Source of the DNA: Hirsutella rhossiliensis
Taxonomy: Eukaryota > Ascomycota > Sordariomycetes > Hypocreales > Ophiocordycipitaceae
DNA length: 64,000 nucleotides
Assembly (NCBI RefSeq): GCF_020360975.1
Contig: NW_025408671.1
Coordinates: forward strand, 2,480,001-2,544,000
Direction of reading: 5' to 3'
This document shows positions 24,086 through 36,243 of the stretch, piece after piece; the stretch's first letter is position 1, and every line of letters begins with the position of its first letter. A model generated the notes under the pieces. That model did no database searches. It was not told the DNA's origin and saw nothing but the letters and a program-made list of their open reading frames with translations. A program made the translations under genes and the position numbers.

Positions 24086-24125
24086 CCTTTCCCGCCTTTA
24101 AGTCGCGCCGCCTGCTAGAACGCGT
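24086..24125 (+). promoter_or_regulatory. smc3: candidate G1/S elements before SMC3
   Basis: About 100-140 bp before the SMC3 start are TTTCCCGCC (an E2F-like word, near 24088) and ACGCGT (an MluI cell-cycle box, 24120-24125). Yeast cohesin genes are induced at G1/S through MBF binding to ACGCGT. Functional use here is inferred. Confidence 0.35.
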
Positions 24126-24223
24126 CGCATCGCATCGACATCAAAGCCTGCTCCCGCAACAAGTCGACACCGACGCTCCCTGGCCTCTCGGATGTCGCGC
24201 TTGAGCGCCAGCGCCCGCCGACG

Positions 24224-27200
24224 ATGTATATCAAGCAAATCATCATCCAGGGCTTCAAGAGGTACGTTCGTGGCGCCTCCAGTCCCTGAATAGCGCGCGC
24301 TGATGATGCAATAGCTACAAGGAGCAGACCGTGATCGAACCCTTTTCGCCAAAGACAAACGTCATCGTCGGTCGCAATGGCTCCGGCAAGAGCAACTTCT
24401 TCGCCGCCATGCGCTTCGTCCTCAGCGACGCCTACACGCAGATGAGCCGCGAAGAGCGCCAGGGCCTGCTGCACGAGGGCTCGGGCTCGGCCGTCATGTC
24501 CGCCTATGTCGAGATCATCTTCGACAACAGCGACGATCGCTTCCCCACCGGAAGCAAAGAGGTCGTCCTGCGGCGCACCATCGGCCTTAAGAAGGATGAA
24601 TATTCCGTCGATCGCAAAGTCGTCACAAAAGCCGACGTAATGAACCTACTGGAAGCCGCCGGATTCTCTCGATCCAACCCTTACTACATCGTCCCTCAGG
24701 GTCGCGTCACGGCCTTGACAAACATGAAGGAATCAGACAGGCTGAACCTGCTGAAGGAGGTCGCGGGCACCCACGTCTACGAGACTCGCCGCGCCGAATC
24801 GCTCAAGATCATGAACGAGACTAATAACAAGCGTGAGAAAATCGACGAGCTCCTCGAATACATCAAGGAGAGGCTGAGCGAGCTTGAGGAGGAAAAGGAA
24901 GAGCTGCGAGGGTTCCAGGAAAAGGACCGAGAAAGGCGGTGTCTCGAGTACGCCTATCACCACAGGGAGCAGATGACCATCCAGTCCACTCTCGAAGATA
25001 TCGACAGCGCCAGACAAGATGGGCTCGACAACACAGACTCGAACCGCTCCGAGTTCATAGACGGCGAGAAGGCAATCTCGAGATTCGACGCCGAAATCCA
25101 CAACCTGCAGCGCGAAATCGAACTGTTGCAAATCGACAGGCGCCAGCACGAGGAGGACCGCCGAGACTCCGCAAAGGCTCTCGCAAAAATCGAGCTCAAG
25201 GCCAAGAACTTAAAGGAAGGACACTCGGCGCAAGAGCAAGCCCAAGCGCAGCATTCCGAAGAGCTGGAGTCTGTCCGAGCCGACATAGCTGCCAAGGAAT
25301 CCGAGCTGGCGAGCATCCTACCCGAGTTCAGCAAGAGGAAGCAGGAGGAGGATGGAGCCAGGCGGCAGCTGGACGCGGTCGAGGCGTCGAGGGCGCGTCT
25401 CTTCGCTAAGCAAAGCCGTGGCTCCCGATTTAAGAACAAGGCAGAGCGCGACAACTGGCTGAGACAAGAGATCAGCGAGCTCGACTTGACCATTAGTGCG
25501 CAAAAAGCGAACAAGCTCGAGGCCGACGAAGAGGTCGCAAGGGTTCAGAAAGCCATTGGTGATAGCGAGCAGGAAATCGCGGACATTAGGTCGCGCCTTG
25601 CTAACTGGAGCGGCGACCGGAATCAGCTCGCCGAGCAAGTCTCGCAAGCGAGGCTCACCCTGGACAAGCTCAACGACGAACGAAAACTCATTCGCCGCGA
25701 GGACGACAAGCTCAGCTCCGTCATAGCGAACGCGCGGCAAGAAAAAGAACAGGCGGAGCGAGAGCTGGCACAGGCCGTCGATGGGGGAACTGCTCGTGGC
25801 CTGGCTACCATTCGCCGCCTGAAGCAGGATCAGGATATTCCTGGCGCATACGGCACGCTGGCCGACCTTCTCGAGGTCGGCGATGCGTACAGATTGCCCG
25901 TTGAACAGACTGCGGGCGCCAGCTTGTTCCACTACGTCGTCGACAACGCCGACACTGCGACCTCCCTGGCCGACACGCTGTACAGGCAGCGTGGGGGCCG
26001 AGTAACGTTTATGCCCCTGGCGCAGCTTCGACCACGCCAGGTGAATCTGCCGAGGTCCAACGACGCCGTTCCCCTGATCAGCAAAATCACATACGATTCC
26101 AGATTCGAAAAGGCATTCCAGCAGGTTTTCGGGAAGACCGTTGTTTGCCCAAACCTGGCGGTTGCCGGCCAGTATGCACGAAGCCACGGTGTCGATGGCA
26201 TCACTGCCGAAGGCGACACAACAAACAGGAGAGGCGCCATGACTGGAGGCTACATAGATCCTCGCAAGTCACGGCTCGAAGCCGTCCAGGCCGCCAGCAA
26301 ATGGCGGGAAGAGTACGAAAGGCTGATTGCGCTATCACGCGACATCCGCAGTCAAATCGAGCGCAAAGACCAGGAAATCACAGGCGCCATGTCAGAGGTG
26401 CAGAAGCTCGAGCAGAAGCTGCGGCAGGCCGAGGACGGTTTCGAGCCGCTCAAGTACGAGCTCAGGAACAAGTCGGCGCACGTGGAAAATGAAAGGACCC
26501 ATCTCGACTCTGCCATGAAGCGACGTGACGCCGTTGAGAAGAACATGAACGGCTTCATGGAGGAAGTCACGGCGCACGAAGCCGAGATAGGTACAGAGTT
26601 CAAAAAGAGTCTCACTGCGGCCGAGGAGAGGCAGCTGGAGGAAATGAGCGGCCGGGCGCAGGAGCTTCAGAAGCAGTGGAACGACGTGAGCAACGCACGC
26701 AGACGGCTCGAGAGGACGAAGCAACTTCTCGAAGTCGACCTGCGCCAGAATCTCCAGATGAAACTCGACCAGCTCAACAGCCAGGCTTTTGAGAACTCTG
26801 CGTCCGGTGCGACGGCAGGAGGGATGAAAGAGGCGCAGAGAGAGCTGAAGAAGGCGCAGAAGACGCTGCGAGCCGTCGAGACGAGTCTCGAAGAAACCGA
26901 GGCCAAGATGGAGGAGCTCAACGGCCGCTTGGAGCAGATATCGACAGACAGGGCGAAGCGCGAGCAGGTACAGAACGAAATCTCTTCCCGGATAGAGAAG
27001 CAGCAGAAGAGGATGGAGAAGACTCTGCAGCGGAAAGCGCTCCTCACCGCGCAGGCTGCCGAGTGTGCAAAGAACATCCGGGATCTCGGAGTGCTCCCGG
27101 AGGAGGCTTTTGACAAGTACGAGAACATGGAGGCCAAAGTCGTGAGTGCCAATTGTGCCCGCACCCTACCAAGCCTGCGGCGTGCTGACCATGCGCAGAT

Positions 27201-27987
27201 CACATCCAAGCTCAAGAGGGTCAACGAGGCCCTGAAGAAGTACAAGCACGTCAACAAGAAGGCGTTTGAGCAGTACAACAACTTCACCACCCAGCAGGAC
27301 CACTTGATGAAGCGGCGAAAAGAACTGGACGCTTCCCAGGGCTCCATCGAGGAGCTCGTCGAGCACTTGGATCGCCGGAAAGACGAGGCCATCGAGCGAA
27401 CGTTCAAGCAGGTGTCCAAGGAATTCGCAACCATTTTCGGAAAGCTGGTCCCCGCCGGCCACGGCCGCCTTGTGATCCAGCGCAGGACCGACCGCCGCCA
27501 AGAACCGGATGAGTCGGACGAGGAGGCACGAGGAAGTGTTGAGAACTACATTGGCGTTGGCATCAGCGTGTCCTTTAACTCGAAGCACCTGGATGAGCAG
27601 CAGCGGATTCAGCAGCTCAGTGGAGGCCAGAAGAGTAGGTTCCCCGTGTGATGTCCAGGCGGAGGCGCAGCTTTGCTGACCAGTCCAGGCTTGTGTGCGC
27701 TCTGCCTCATCTTCGCGCTGCAGGCAACGGAGAGCAGCCCCATGGTGATTTTCGACGAGGTCGACGCCAACCTGGACGCCCAGTACCGAACCGCCGTCGC
27801 CGCTCTGCTCGAGTCGATATCCAACGAGATCGGCACGCAGTTCATCTGCACCACCTTCCGGCCCGAAATCGTCCACGTCGCGGACAAGTGCTACGGCGTC
27901 ACGTTTCGCAACAAAACGAGCAGCATCAACTGCGTTAGCACCGAGGATGCGCTCAACTTTGTCGAGGGACAGGCTAAGCCGACTTGA
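24224..27987 (+). CDS. smc3: SMC3, cohesin ATPase subunit
   Basis: This core cohesin subunit holds sister chromatids together and shapes chromatin. Exons are 24224-24261, 24315-27141, 27199-27634 and 27689-27987, encoding 1199 residues, the usual family length. The start is MYIKQIIIQGFKSYKEQTV; the open frame from 24331 would miss the first 18 residues. Walker A is GRNGSGKSN (near residue 35). Two long coiled coils flank the hinge (ADLLEVGDAYRLPVEQTAGA, near 540). The ABC signature LSGGQKS (near 1095) is split by the last intron, and Walker B is VIFDEVDANLD (near 1120). The acetyl-acceptor region at the head is present. The third intron is 57 bp, a multiple of three without a stop, so its retention would insert 19 residues. 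Confidence 0.96.
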
Positions 27988-28469
27988 GCGGAGGGGCGCA
28001 TCAACGCGGGTAGTCTGAGGGGAGGATGGGCGCGAGGCGGGAGTCTGGCGTTGGGCGCGATCGAGACCCCTTTGGGATGGGGCGCGAAGAAGCCGGCCTG
28101 TGCTGCGAAGTGGTTTCACGATGGAAGAGATTATGATTTTGTGTAACTACGATGTTATTACTTGCGGTGTAGAAAGCCCCTTGGCGTATCTCGGGATTGA
28201 AGCATCACGCACTGACGTTTGTCCTATCGGCCTTGTGCAACTTCTTTTTTCATGTCATGTATGTGTTAAACCAAAACTTATGGCCGAGGTAGGGCAACCG
28301 CACCCCAGCTGTAGAAAATCTCGAGCTGGCAGGGGCACATTGGTCATGAGGGGAGAAACTCAAGGAGAGCCGATGCACTTGGGGCACATATGACACGATC
28401 TTTTTGTACAAGAGTAGTCTACATGCTCGACCGGCAATAGACATGCTGGCGTTGGATCTTTTCGCCCCT
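27988..28469. other. convergent 3' spacer SMC3/mL46
   Basis: Tail-to-tail spacer holding the two 3' UTRs; nothing else seen. Confidence 0.6.
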
Positions 28470-29649
28470 TCACCTGATGGACATCATGTTGCGCACACCG
28501 CGGAGGTACCGCGGCGCCAACTCCTCCTCGAGCTCCTCCGTGGTCAGCCACTGGAAGTCGGTGTAGCCCAGCGGGTTGCCGTCGATGTTTGCCTGGCCGG
28601 CCATGATGCGGGCCTTGAGGAAAAACGTCTTGCAGCCCCTTGTCTGGACGCTTCCGTCGGCGTTGAGGACGGGGTGCGTGACGACGTGGGCGACGGGCAC
28701 GCGGCCGACGATCCAGGTGTTCATGTTGACGCCGGCGGCTTGGTCCAGAACCCTCTGCGCGGTCTGCCACGCGGGTTAGTGATAAGCGTCGACGAGGGTA
28801 GATGATGGCTGCTGACCTTGTGCAAGTTCTCGTCCTCGGACATGACGTCGGCAGGGAAGCCCCAGCCATCCTTGCCCTTGACGACGAGATGCAGCGTCCT
28901 ATCCAGCTTCCTGTCCAATCTCCTAACATCGCCCTTCTTATCCGCCTCCGTCTCCCTCTCCATCGGGCGCTCGACGGGGACAACATCGGCCGGCGCAATG
29001 ATCTCGGCATCATCGCTCACCCTGGTCTCGGCGTCCTTGAGCAGGCTGTTGAGCAGGCTCTCCTGGGTGCTGAGCTCGTCGCCCACGGCAAGCTCGTCGT
29101 CCCACGCCTTGGAGCTCTTGCCGTGGTACGTGCCCAGCTCCTTGGCGACGGTGCCCCTGCGCTCGCGCACCTTGAGGTTCCAGTCGAGCCGCCGTGCCGT
29201 GTCGGGCTTGAAGTAGATGCTCGTGATGAAGTGCGAGTTGAGCCGCTCCTCCAGCCGCTTCTGGTAGAAGAAGAAGGCGTTCTCGAACGGGTGCAGCCGC
29301 CGCGTCAGCAGCGGCGGCCGCGTGACGATGATTCCCGACCGCACGTCGTACGGCGGCGCGGAGCGACGTGCGGGCTCGGGAGGCGGTGGCGCGCTGGCAA
29401 TCGCGGACGCTTCGAGGCCTGATGATGCCGACACTGCCGCTGCGGCGGCGGCAGTGGGTGTAGAGTAGAAACGGCTTGATATCCTGGTGGCATAGCTCGT
29501 TGCGCACCGTGTGCACATCTTGGGAGCAGCTGCGAGAAGAGTTTTGGTCAGGACTTGAGACGGCCGGCCAATGGTCCTCGGCGAGGGGATTTCTGATTAC
29601 CTAGGAACGCGCCTTGAATGGCTTGCCCTCCTCTGCTTGAGGCTGACAT
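28470..29649 (-). CDS. mrpl17: mitochondrial large-subunit ribosomal protein mL46
   Basis: This is a component of the mitochondrial 54S ribosomal subunit (yeast Mrpl17, human MRPL46). Exons are 29601-29649, 28817-29529 and 28470-28763, giving 351 residues. The first exon (MSASSRGGQAIQGAFL) joins to AAPKMCTRCATSYATRISSR through a 71-bp intron. The product begins with a basic, Ser/Arg-rich stretch suited to mitochondrial import. Family marks are RPPLLTRRLHPFENAFFFYQ, a charged middle, VVKGKDGWGFPADV and a nudix-like C-terminal fold (FQWLTTEELEEEL). The nudix catalytic box is not conserved, as expected of this ribosomal branch. The intron pairing LHK with TAQRVLDQAAGVNMNTW restores family continuity. 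Confidence 0.9.
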
Positions 29650-30769
29650 GATGAGCGCTGTGCCAGTGAGGCTGGCCACACGCTCGAGGTCTCGCGAGGA
29701 TGCTGCTCTTCGCGCCTCGAACTTTTCTGTCAGCGAACCCCGGCCGCCAAGCCCGGCGTCTAGCGGTACGTACTCATGGCCTCCGGCCGTGGCGTTGAAG
29801 ACGGACAGCATCGGGAGATACTATTATCCGTATCGGCCTCACGTTCCTCCGTAGAGTGCAGACTTATCCGTAGGGGTACAGTAATTAATTACTCCGTACC
29901 GTGCACATTAGGGCACAAGCTGGCTTACATAACCAAGCTTTCGGCCTAAGGCATCAGCCGCGCGCAGCCCCAGCGCAAGCACTTTTCTCTCGCCCGCTGC
30001 CGTCCGCTTTCCCTCCTTTCTCCTCTTTCCTACCAAAGGCACCCTTTCCTTATCGTCAAGACCTGTTCCCACCTCCAGGACGTCCTGATCATTTACGAGT
30101 GCCCAGAGTGACCACCAGAGCGGTCTTTTCGCTAGCGGCGCCTGCGAAGAAAGGGGAATCCCCCCTTTCTGCAATACTCTACCGGGTTCTGTTAGATAGA
30201 TACTGCTGACATTTCAAATCAATCTCTTCTTCCGCCCCGGCCGTGAGAGCCACCGTCGTCAAGAGCGCGCAGCGCCACGAGCCACTTGCCGCGCATCTCG
30301 ACCAACTGATTCCAATACAATCGTTGGATCGGCTGGTGCTTGACGATGCTGCTAACGATTTCCGTATTGGATACTCTTTGCCAGCGTCTGCCCGCCCGCT
30401 GAGACTACGACCAAATGCACATAAAAGGCTGCACATGTGCACCCACCGAACGTCTACTGCGCAAACTCGAAGCTTCGTGAGATCCATTCGCCCTAGCTAC
30501 CCGTCTAGTCCTCGAGACAGGATACGAGATAAATATGCCACGTTCGTTCAATATTCAACCACGATGACCGCACACTCGAGCTGTGTCGAGATGCCGCGAC
30601 CAGTATGATCACATGCCGTCGAAATGTTCGATCCCCGTTGCGCCACGTTACCCTTCCAAAGAGACGTACTCCATATGCGGCAAGATGCTGGGTATCACGC
30701 TACATGGATCGCCGACATGCCTTTCAAACGCCCAGGCCAAAAAAGAGGTTCCCTTCGTCCACGTCGTGA
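29650..30769. other. intergenic, no gene seen
   Basis: Promoter side of the mL46 gene and 3' side of the RING/PHD gene. Open frames are short and unconvincing. Confidence 0.5.
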
Positions 30770-32692
30770 TCAAATCCGAAGCTCCGCGACCGCTTCAGCC
30801 ACCTCCTGGGTGGCTCGCTTCTCCCATGATTGGCGAGTCTCTTCGTCGAGCGCGGACGCATCCTTCACTTCGTCGTAAAGCTTCCGCGAAATCGCCCGAT
30901 TGATTGCTTCGTATTGTTCCGTCGTCAGCTTCTGGGCTCGCCAATGCGGCCTCAAAGCGCCTTTGACGATGGCATTGATGCTCTTCTTTTCTTCATGCGT
31001 CATGGCTAGCCGGGTCGGCGACATCTCTTCCGCACGCGACTGCGTTGGCCGCGGCCGTCGGGGTCGAGGTTGACGCAACTCCAGGGGACGAACTTCGGCT
31101 CTGCCCCGCCGCGTCTCAGAGTCGCTGTGGTCGCTCGTGGCTCGGTTTGGTGAGTAGTTTGCCGGCGGGTACCTCGGCTCGATATGCGTGCTCAAGGACA
31201 GGGTGGGAGATGCCTCCCGACCGTTGGTGCGTGGCAAAGGTGGGGGAGTCAGAGAGAGAGCCCGAGGGCTACTGTGGTTCGAGGGCGAGGGAGATATGGC
31301 CGGAGAAGACGCTTCAGGCTGCGACCGTCGGTTCGTGACCAATACGGGAGTCTCGTCTTCGGATGGAGCATTGGGTTCGAGCTCCTTAAGCAGCGACGAT
31401 ACCAACGGCGGCTCGTTTTCGACCCGGCCGAGACCGTTTCTCGAGGAGAGCCCATTTGCTGGCCGCACTACCGATGGACCTGGCGCGGCTGGAGACGGAG
31501 CCGAGGTCGAGGCCTCACCCTGGTTAGGGAGCCGTCGAGTTCGAGGGCGCTTGAGCTTCCTCTCCGGCTCCGGGACAGGCTCCGAGGGCGATGCGGTGAC
31601 GGAGCGGTTTCTCCGCTTGCGAGGCCCGCCGCTGCCGTTGCGCGAATCCGCCTCGCGTGCACGATCGAATGCGCCCCACGCACGCCGCTCCTCTCTCGTC
31701 TCCTCGACAGGCTGAGGCGGAGGCTGAAGGCGCTCGCTAATCTGTGGCGGGATGCTGTTGGCAAATTCAGCGCGGGCCCCGAGGCGGTGTGCAATATTGA
31801 CGCGCTGCTGCCACCGTTGTAGCTCTCGCTGGTCATGTTGCTGAAAGAGGCGATACTGCTCGAGATCCTCGTCGTCATCGTGGTTGTCGAGATCCAGGTC
31901 GCTCATTTCGAAGAAGCGGCCTGAAAACTGGCCCCAGGCGCCCTGCCATTCGGCGTTTCGGGCCTGTCGGCGCACCGTCCTGAGCCGTGCGCGGGTCCTG
32001 ACGTGGTACCCCCGAACGTCTCGGGAGTTTGGCCGGCGTACGGTTTGTGGCCGGGGCGACCGTGTCCCAGCGTCCGACGCGCCAGGAGCGTCCGTAAACT
32101 CGAAGAGATGGACGCACTCCATGCAGTACCAGTCCCCCTGGGGGACATAGTCCATTCCGACACAATGGGTATGATAGGCCGCCTCGCAGCCGTCGCAGAG
32201 AAGCAGGACGTCCTCATGTTCTGCAGAGTTGCATACAGGGCATGGGAGACTGGATTCGTCGTCCTCGGGATCTGGGTTCTGGGCCAGCCACTGCTGGGCA
32301 TCGAACTCGGCAACCTGCTTTCGGTCTTGGACGTCGTATGTGGAGATGGCAGTGCCTTGTTGGATTGTGGATCAGCTCGCGTCCAGGGTCACTGCATAGG
32401 GATTCAACGTGGCCTACTCACCATCGACGCCGTTGTAGACTCTCACGGTATGGAAGGGGATGCGGCAGATGGGGCACGTGTTTGTTTTCTGGGCCCATGA
32501 GCGGATGCAAGCATCGTGGTTGATGTGCTCGCAGCCGTCCAGAGCGGCCACGACGTCGAGATGGCCGGCATCGTCGGCAGGACCATGGTCATCAGCAGTC
32601 GAGGATACCGCCTCGTCGGGCGCCGACCCGTTGAGGGACGAGGGGCGCGGCAAGGGCTCAAGACATATGATGCACTGCTCGGGCTCAGACAT
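30770..32692 (-). CDS. RING and PHD finger protein
   Basis: This is a probable nuclear chromatin-linked E3 ubiquitin ligase of 618 residues. Exons are 32422-32692 and 30770-32355. The start is MSEPEQCIICLEP, the methionine just before the RING. The RING-H2 uses C7, C10, C54, H56, H59, C62, C73 and C76, with a long acidic insert between the first two pairs. The PHD finger runs from C129 to C171 (CPVC, LLLCDGC, HTHC, DWYCMEC). The rest is low-complexity and rich in R, P and S, with basic clusters such as RKRRNRS that could be nuclear signals. It ends in a conserved-looking helical segment (KSINAIVKGALRPHWRAQKL). The same RING-then-PHD order occurs in fission yeast and other fungal proteins of unknown target. 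Confidence 0.9.
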
Positions 32693-35600
32693 GACGCCGG
32701 CTTGGACAAAGCAGGAGAGGAAATGAAGAAAACATGTAAAAGAAGCGAGCCGCGGGTCCAAGGAGGATAATATAGATGGAGAGGGGAGCAGGCGGCGAGG
32801 ATCTGGACAAGGCGTGACAAGGAAGACGTCGGGGCGGATTGGATTTTGAGGCGGTGGTCTGGTATGGACAGTGATGTGTTAGTGCATGGGTCTGGGGTGC
32901 AGGCGTGTTCGGTGAACTTGGCACGAAGCGGGTAGCACGAAGAGGGTACCTACTTTTAGCCCTTTGAGGCGGGTGCGAGACGAGGCAAGGAAAATTAATG
33001 GAGGAATTGAAGAGTCGGGGAGGGAGAAAGGCAGCAGCAGGTTTAGCAGCTGGTGGTGCTAGAGGGGCGGGTTTTCGCGATTAGCGCAGGCAGTTATTTG
33101 GGGGGGGGGGGAGGGGGATTGGGCGGGACCAATGGGTGGCCAGCTGCTGAGGCCGCCACGTCTTGTTCCATTGGGTGTTGGCGGGGGGTTGATTTGAGTT
33201 GATTAGCGGGCAAGTACCTCGATGGCCGTTTCTGGCGGGCGAGGTACCTACTTGCTTCCTTGGGCCATTTTGCTTACCTGAGGTGCCGGGGAGGGGGGGG
33301 GGGGTGATATGTACCCTTCCCCGAGGCAGGTACAGTACCACTCCGTCCAGGCAGGAGGTGAACAGGCGGGTACCTTCTTCCTCCTTGCCGGCAGCAAAAG
33401 AATGAATCAGGCGCTCCTCGCATGATGTGTGCAAGACAGACGGCGGACAGGCTGGTGAGGCGGTACTATCTGCCCCGTATCTGCCCCGTAGGTACAGGAG
33501 GAACCCCAAGGCACAGGGCGCCAACAAAGACGGATTTCCATCAGGTTCCCCGGGGGAAGGCAGGAAAGGCCTCCTTCCTTACTGCCGAGTAAGCCAGGCA
33601 GGTACGAATCCATGTAGGTATCCAGGTACCTACCCAGGAAGGTGCGTGTATGCGGTTGCTGTGCCGTGGAGGAGCGGTCGAGGCAAGCAGCCGACAGCCT
33701 GAACCCCCCTTTGCCACCCCCCTCCTTTCTCTGCCTCCTCCACCGCTCGGTATAGAAAGAGATCATCGAGTCTGCATTGAAAGCTGACGCCAGAGGATGA
33801 ACACGCTCCCCGAACACCCGCTTCTCTAGGGCGGCGGCCCTGGCTGCCTGCGAAGTACCGGACTGCTCGTCATGTTCTGGCTATATACCGGAGCCTATAC
33901 TGGACAGTCCTCCGCGTGCCACAAGGGCGTCCGTCTAAGCGTCCTGTCTGTTAGAGAGTGGGGGTGCGCGGACACGGCGGAACCGCGACCTGGATCCTCG
34001 TCGGGTCCCCAAGTACCGTGGCTCGAACTTTTCCTTCTTTCCCCTTTCCGAACGTGCAACATACGAGACATCCAGCAAGAAAGGAGATCTGCCAGACGCG
34101 AGAGCTCCTTTCTCGACATGTTCAGCCCCTCCTTGGCGGTGTGTGGTGGCCGCACGGGCTGGAGGGTCCCGGACAGCCTAAGCTTTTGGGATCCGGCCTC
34201 GGCTGCAAGGCGCAAGCTGCCATGGGCTTACAAAGAGAAAGGGGAAGACAGAAAGGGGGGGCAGGCCGTGACTCGTGGGAGACACGGCCGCTGTCGTCCT
34301 TCTGTCTCTCTGCGTGACCTGAGCTGAGCCGTCGAGTACCTGTCACCTTTTGCAACGGATATAGGATGCTACCCAGTAATTACGAGGTATTCCTTGCCTG
34401 CCTACCTAGGTAGACTGTACCGAGAGATGAAGGCCTCGTGATGACGACGCCCGGCTTCCGTAATTGCGGGGGTCTTCCCCATGATTGTTTCGCTCCTTTG
34501 TTGTCGAACCCTTTCCGAATGACTCTGTCTCTCTCCACGAAGCCGTCTCGAAAGCGGGGGTGAAGCTAACGGCTACATAATAGCTTCGTGACCACACTCG
34601 CCCACACGCTGCAACTGCACAGGACTCGCATTGCGCCCAACTCACCATCGCCACACCATCACCGCCACGCTCCTTAGCTCTCCGGCCGCCTCTCGTCTCG
34701 AAACCGTGACGACGCGGCGTCATTCGTCCCCCTCGTGGCCGGGCCAGCGTCACTGCTTGGGCTTATTATTAGTCGAAGCACCTGCGGTCCCGGCCGCGGG
34801 GAGTCGCAACACGTATCCTTCCCTTGACTCTTGTCCTTGGCACCTCGGGCCTCTTCTTGTTGGCCAAGTCCCATCCACTCCTTCGCTGCGCAGAGGAAGC
34901 ATCGTCAGCCTCCCTGACTGCCACCGCATGACGGAGACCCCTCCCGCACCCCCTCTCTCGCCCTCCAAACCGTGAACACACCGGCGCTTGCCAAAAACCC
35001 CCAAAAGAAAAAAAAGGCCGCCAACGTCTGGGGGACATGTCCGTTTCCCGCACGACAATGGATGCTGAGCCCTGCACCTTGGCGCCTCCGATCCACGTAC
35101 ATATCCATTAGTTAAGAGTAGAGCCCGGAAACGCTCGCCGATGCAGTTCATCCCCGTTGCCCGCCTTCTGCCACGGCCCACCGATGGCGCCCTCACGCAA
35201 ACCCCCAGTAGCATAGCGGCGGATGACGACGGGAGCCGTCTAGCTCGCCTCGCGTCGCCTTCAAGGTATCCCCTGACGCATACCTTGTGGCCTCGATGGC
35301 GCACCGCCCGCCGTTCGTGACGGATGCAGGTCACGCTGGCACCGGCTGGGGAGGGTGGGGGGGGAGAGATGAGTCGGCAAGGCGGGTGAGCCTGTCTTGC
35401 ATGAAGAGTTTAAACGAAACAGAAAAATCACGCCAGCCGGGTAATGAAGAGATAGATAAAAATCGAGCGGCCGAGTCCAGCATTGAATTGTGGCCGTTCT
35501 CATGGCTGCTGGGCGGTGGTGGGGCGAGACACAGGGCCAGCCCGTCATCTCGCAGCCATCATTTTCGAGGCCCAAGGGGAGCCATCACGACGGCTCGTCA

Positions 35601-36243
35601 GCTCGGGTCGACGCCTTGCCTCGTCCGCCCTTGTTGACAGGTGGCTTGGCCGGTCTGGGGGACATCGACAACAATGCAGGCCTTGTTTGTGACTGGACAG
35701 GCGAAGGAAAAGCAGGCGCTACGTGGTGATATCCGAGACGGACGGCGACTGGGCGCTTCCAAGTCACAGCGTATGACAACGATGCCTGCACATTCTCACG
35801 CCCACATGTTCCATTCCCATCTATCCCTTACGTCCCCGGGAGCTCTCCCGCTCATACAATGTATCGTGGAACGACTGGGCGGTTCCAACTCTTGTCGGGG
35901 CACCTCCGTGGACGAGGAATGTCTTTGTCTCGCGCGCTGTCGTCTCGCAGCGCTTCCCTCTCGACCCCATAACCGCCTGCTGGGCTTGGAAAGTTTGGGC
36001 AACGACCTGGCTCGTCACGCCCGCTCTGCGAGTAAAGGGCCGGCTTCCGACTTGCGCTTCGGTCAGTCCGAGACCATGCAACCTTGTTTCATAGCTAATC
36101 GACAGGCCTTTCTACGACCCAAGAGTTCGAGTGTTGACGCCAATTTCGTCAACTCGTAGTGCAGGCACGCAAGCCTTGTCCCCCATACACCAGACCGAAA
36201 TGCAAAGCCGAATATCTCCGCCGTCCCTGGGCTAGACTTCCAC
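32693..36243. other. 3.5-kb intergenic region with G-runs and TACCTA repeats
   Basis: No supported gene. Uninterrupted G runs occur near 33101-33112 and 33292-33304, and TACCTA/TAGGTA palindromes near 33600-33640 and 34400-34415. Open frames of up to 194 codons overlap on opposite strands without motifs. Confidence 0.5.

Larger units (their letters stand above)
20640..24223. other. 3.6-kb gap between divergent MOT1 and SMC3
   Basis: I found no convincing gene on either strand; the open frames are short, overlapping and lack motifs. It must hold the promoters of MOT1 (right to left) and SMC3 (left to right). A (TG)n run lies at 23090-23115. A spliced non-coding transcript cannot be excluded. 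Confidence 0.5.

Noticed and set aside
30626..30635. tRNA B-box-like word GTTCGATCCC
   Set aside because: The flanking bases do not form a T-stem, and no A-box or acceptor stem lies at the right distance.
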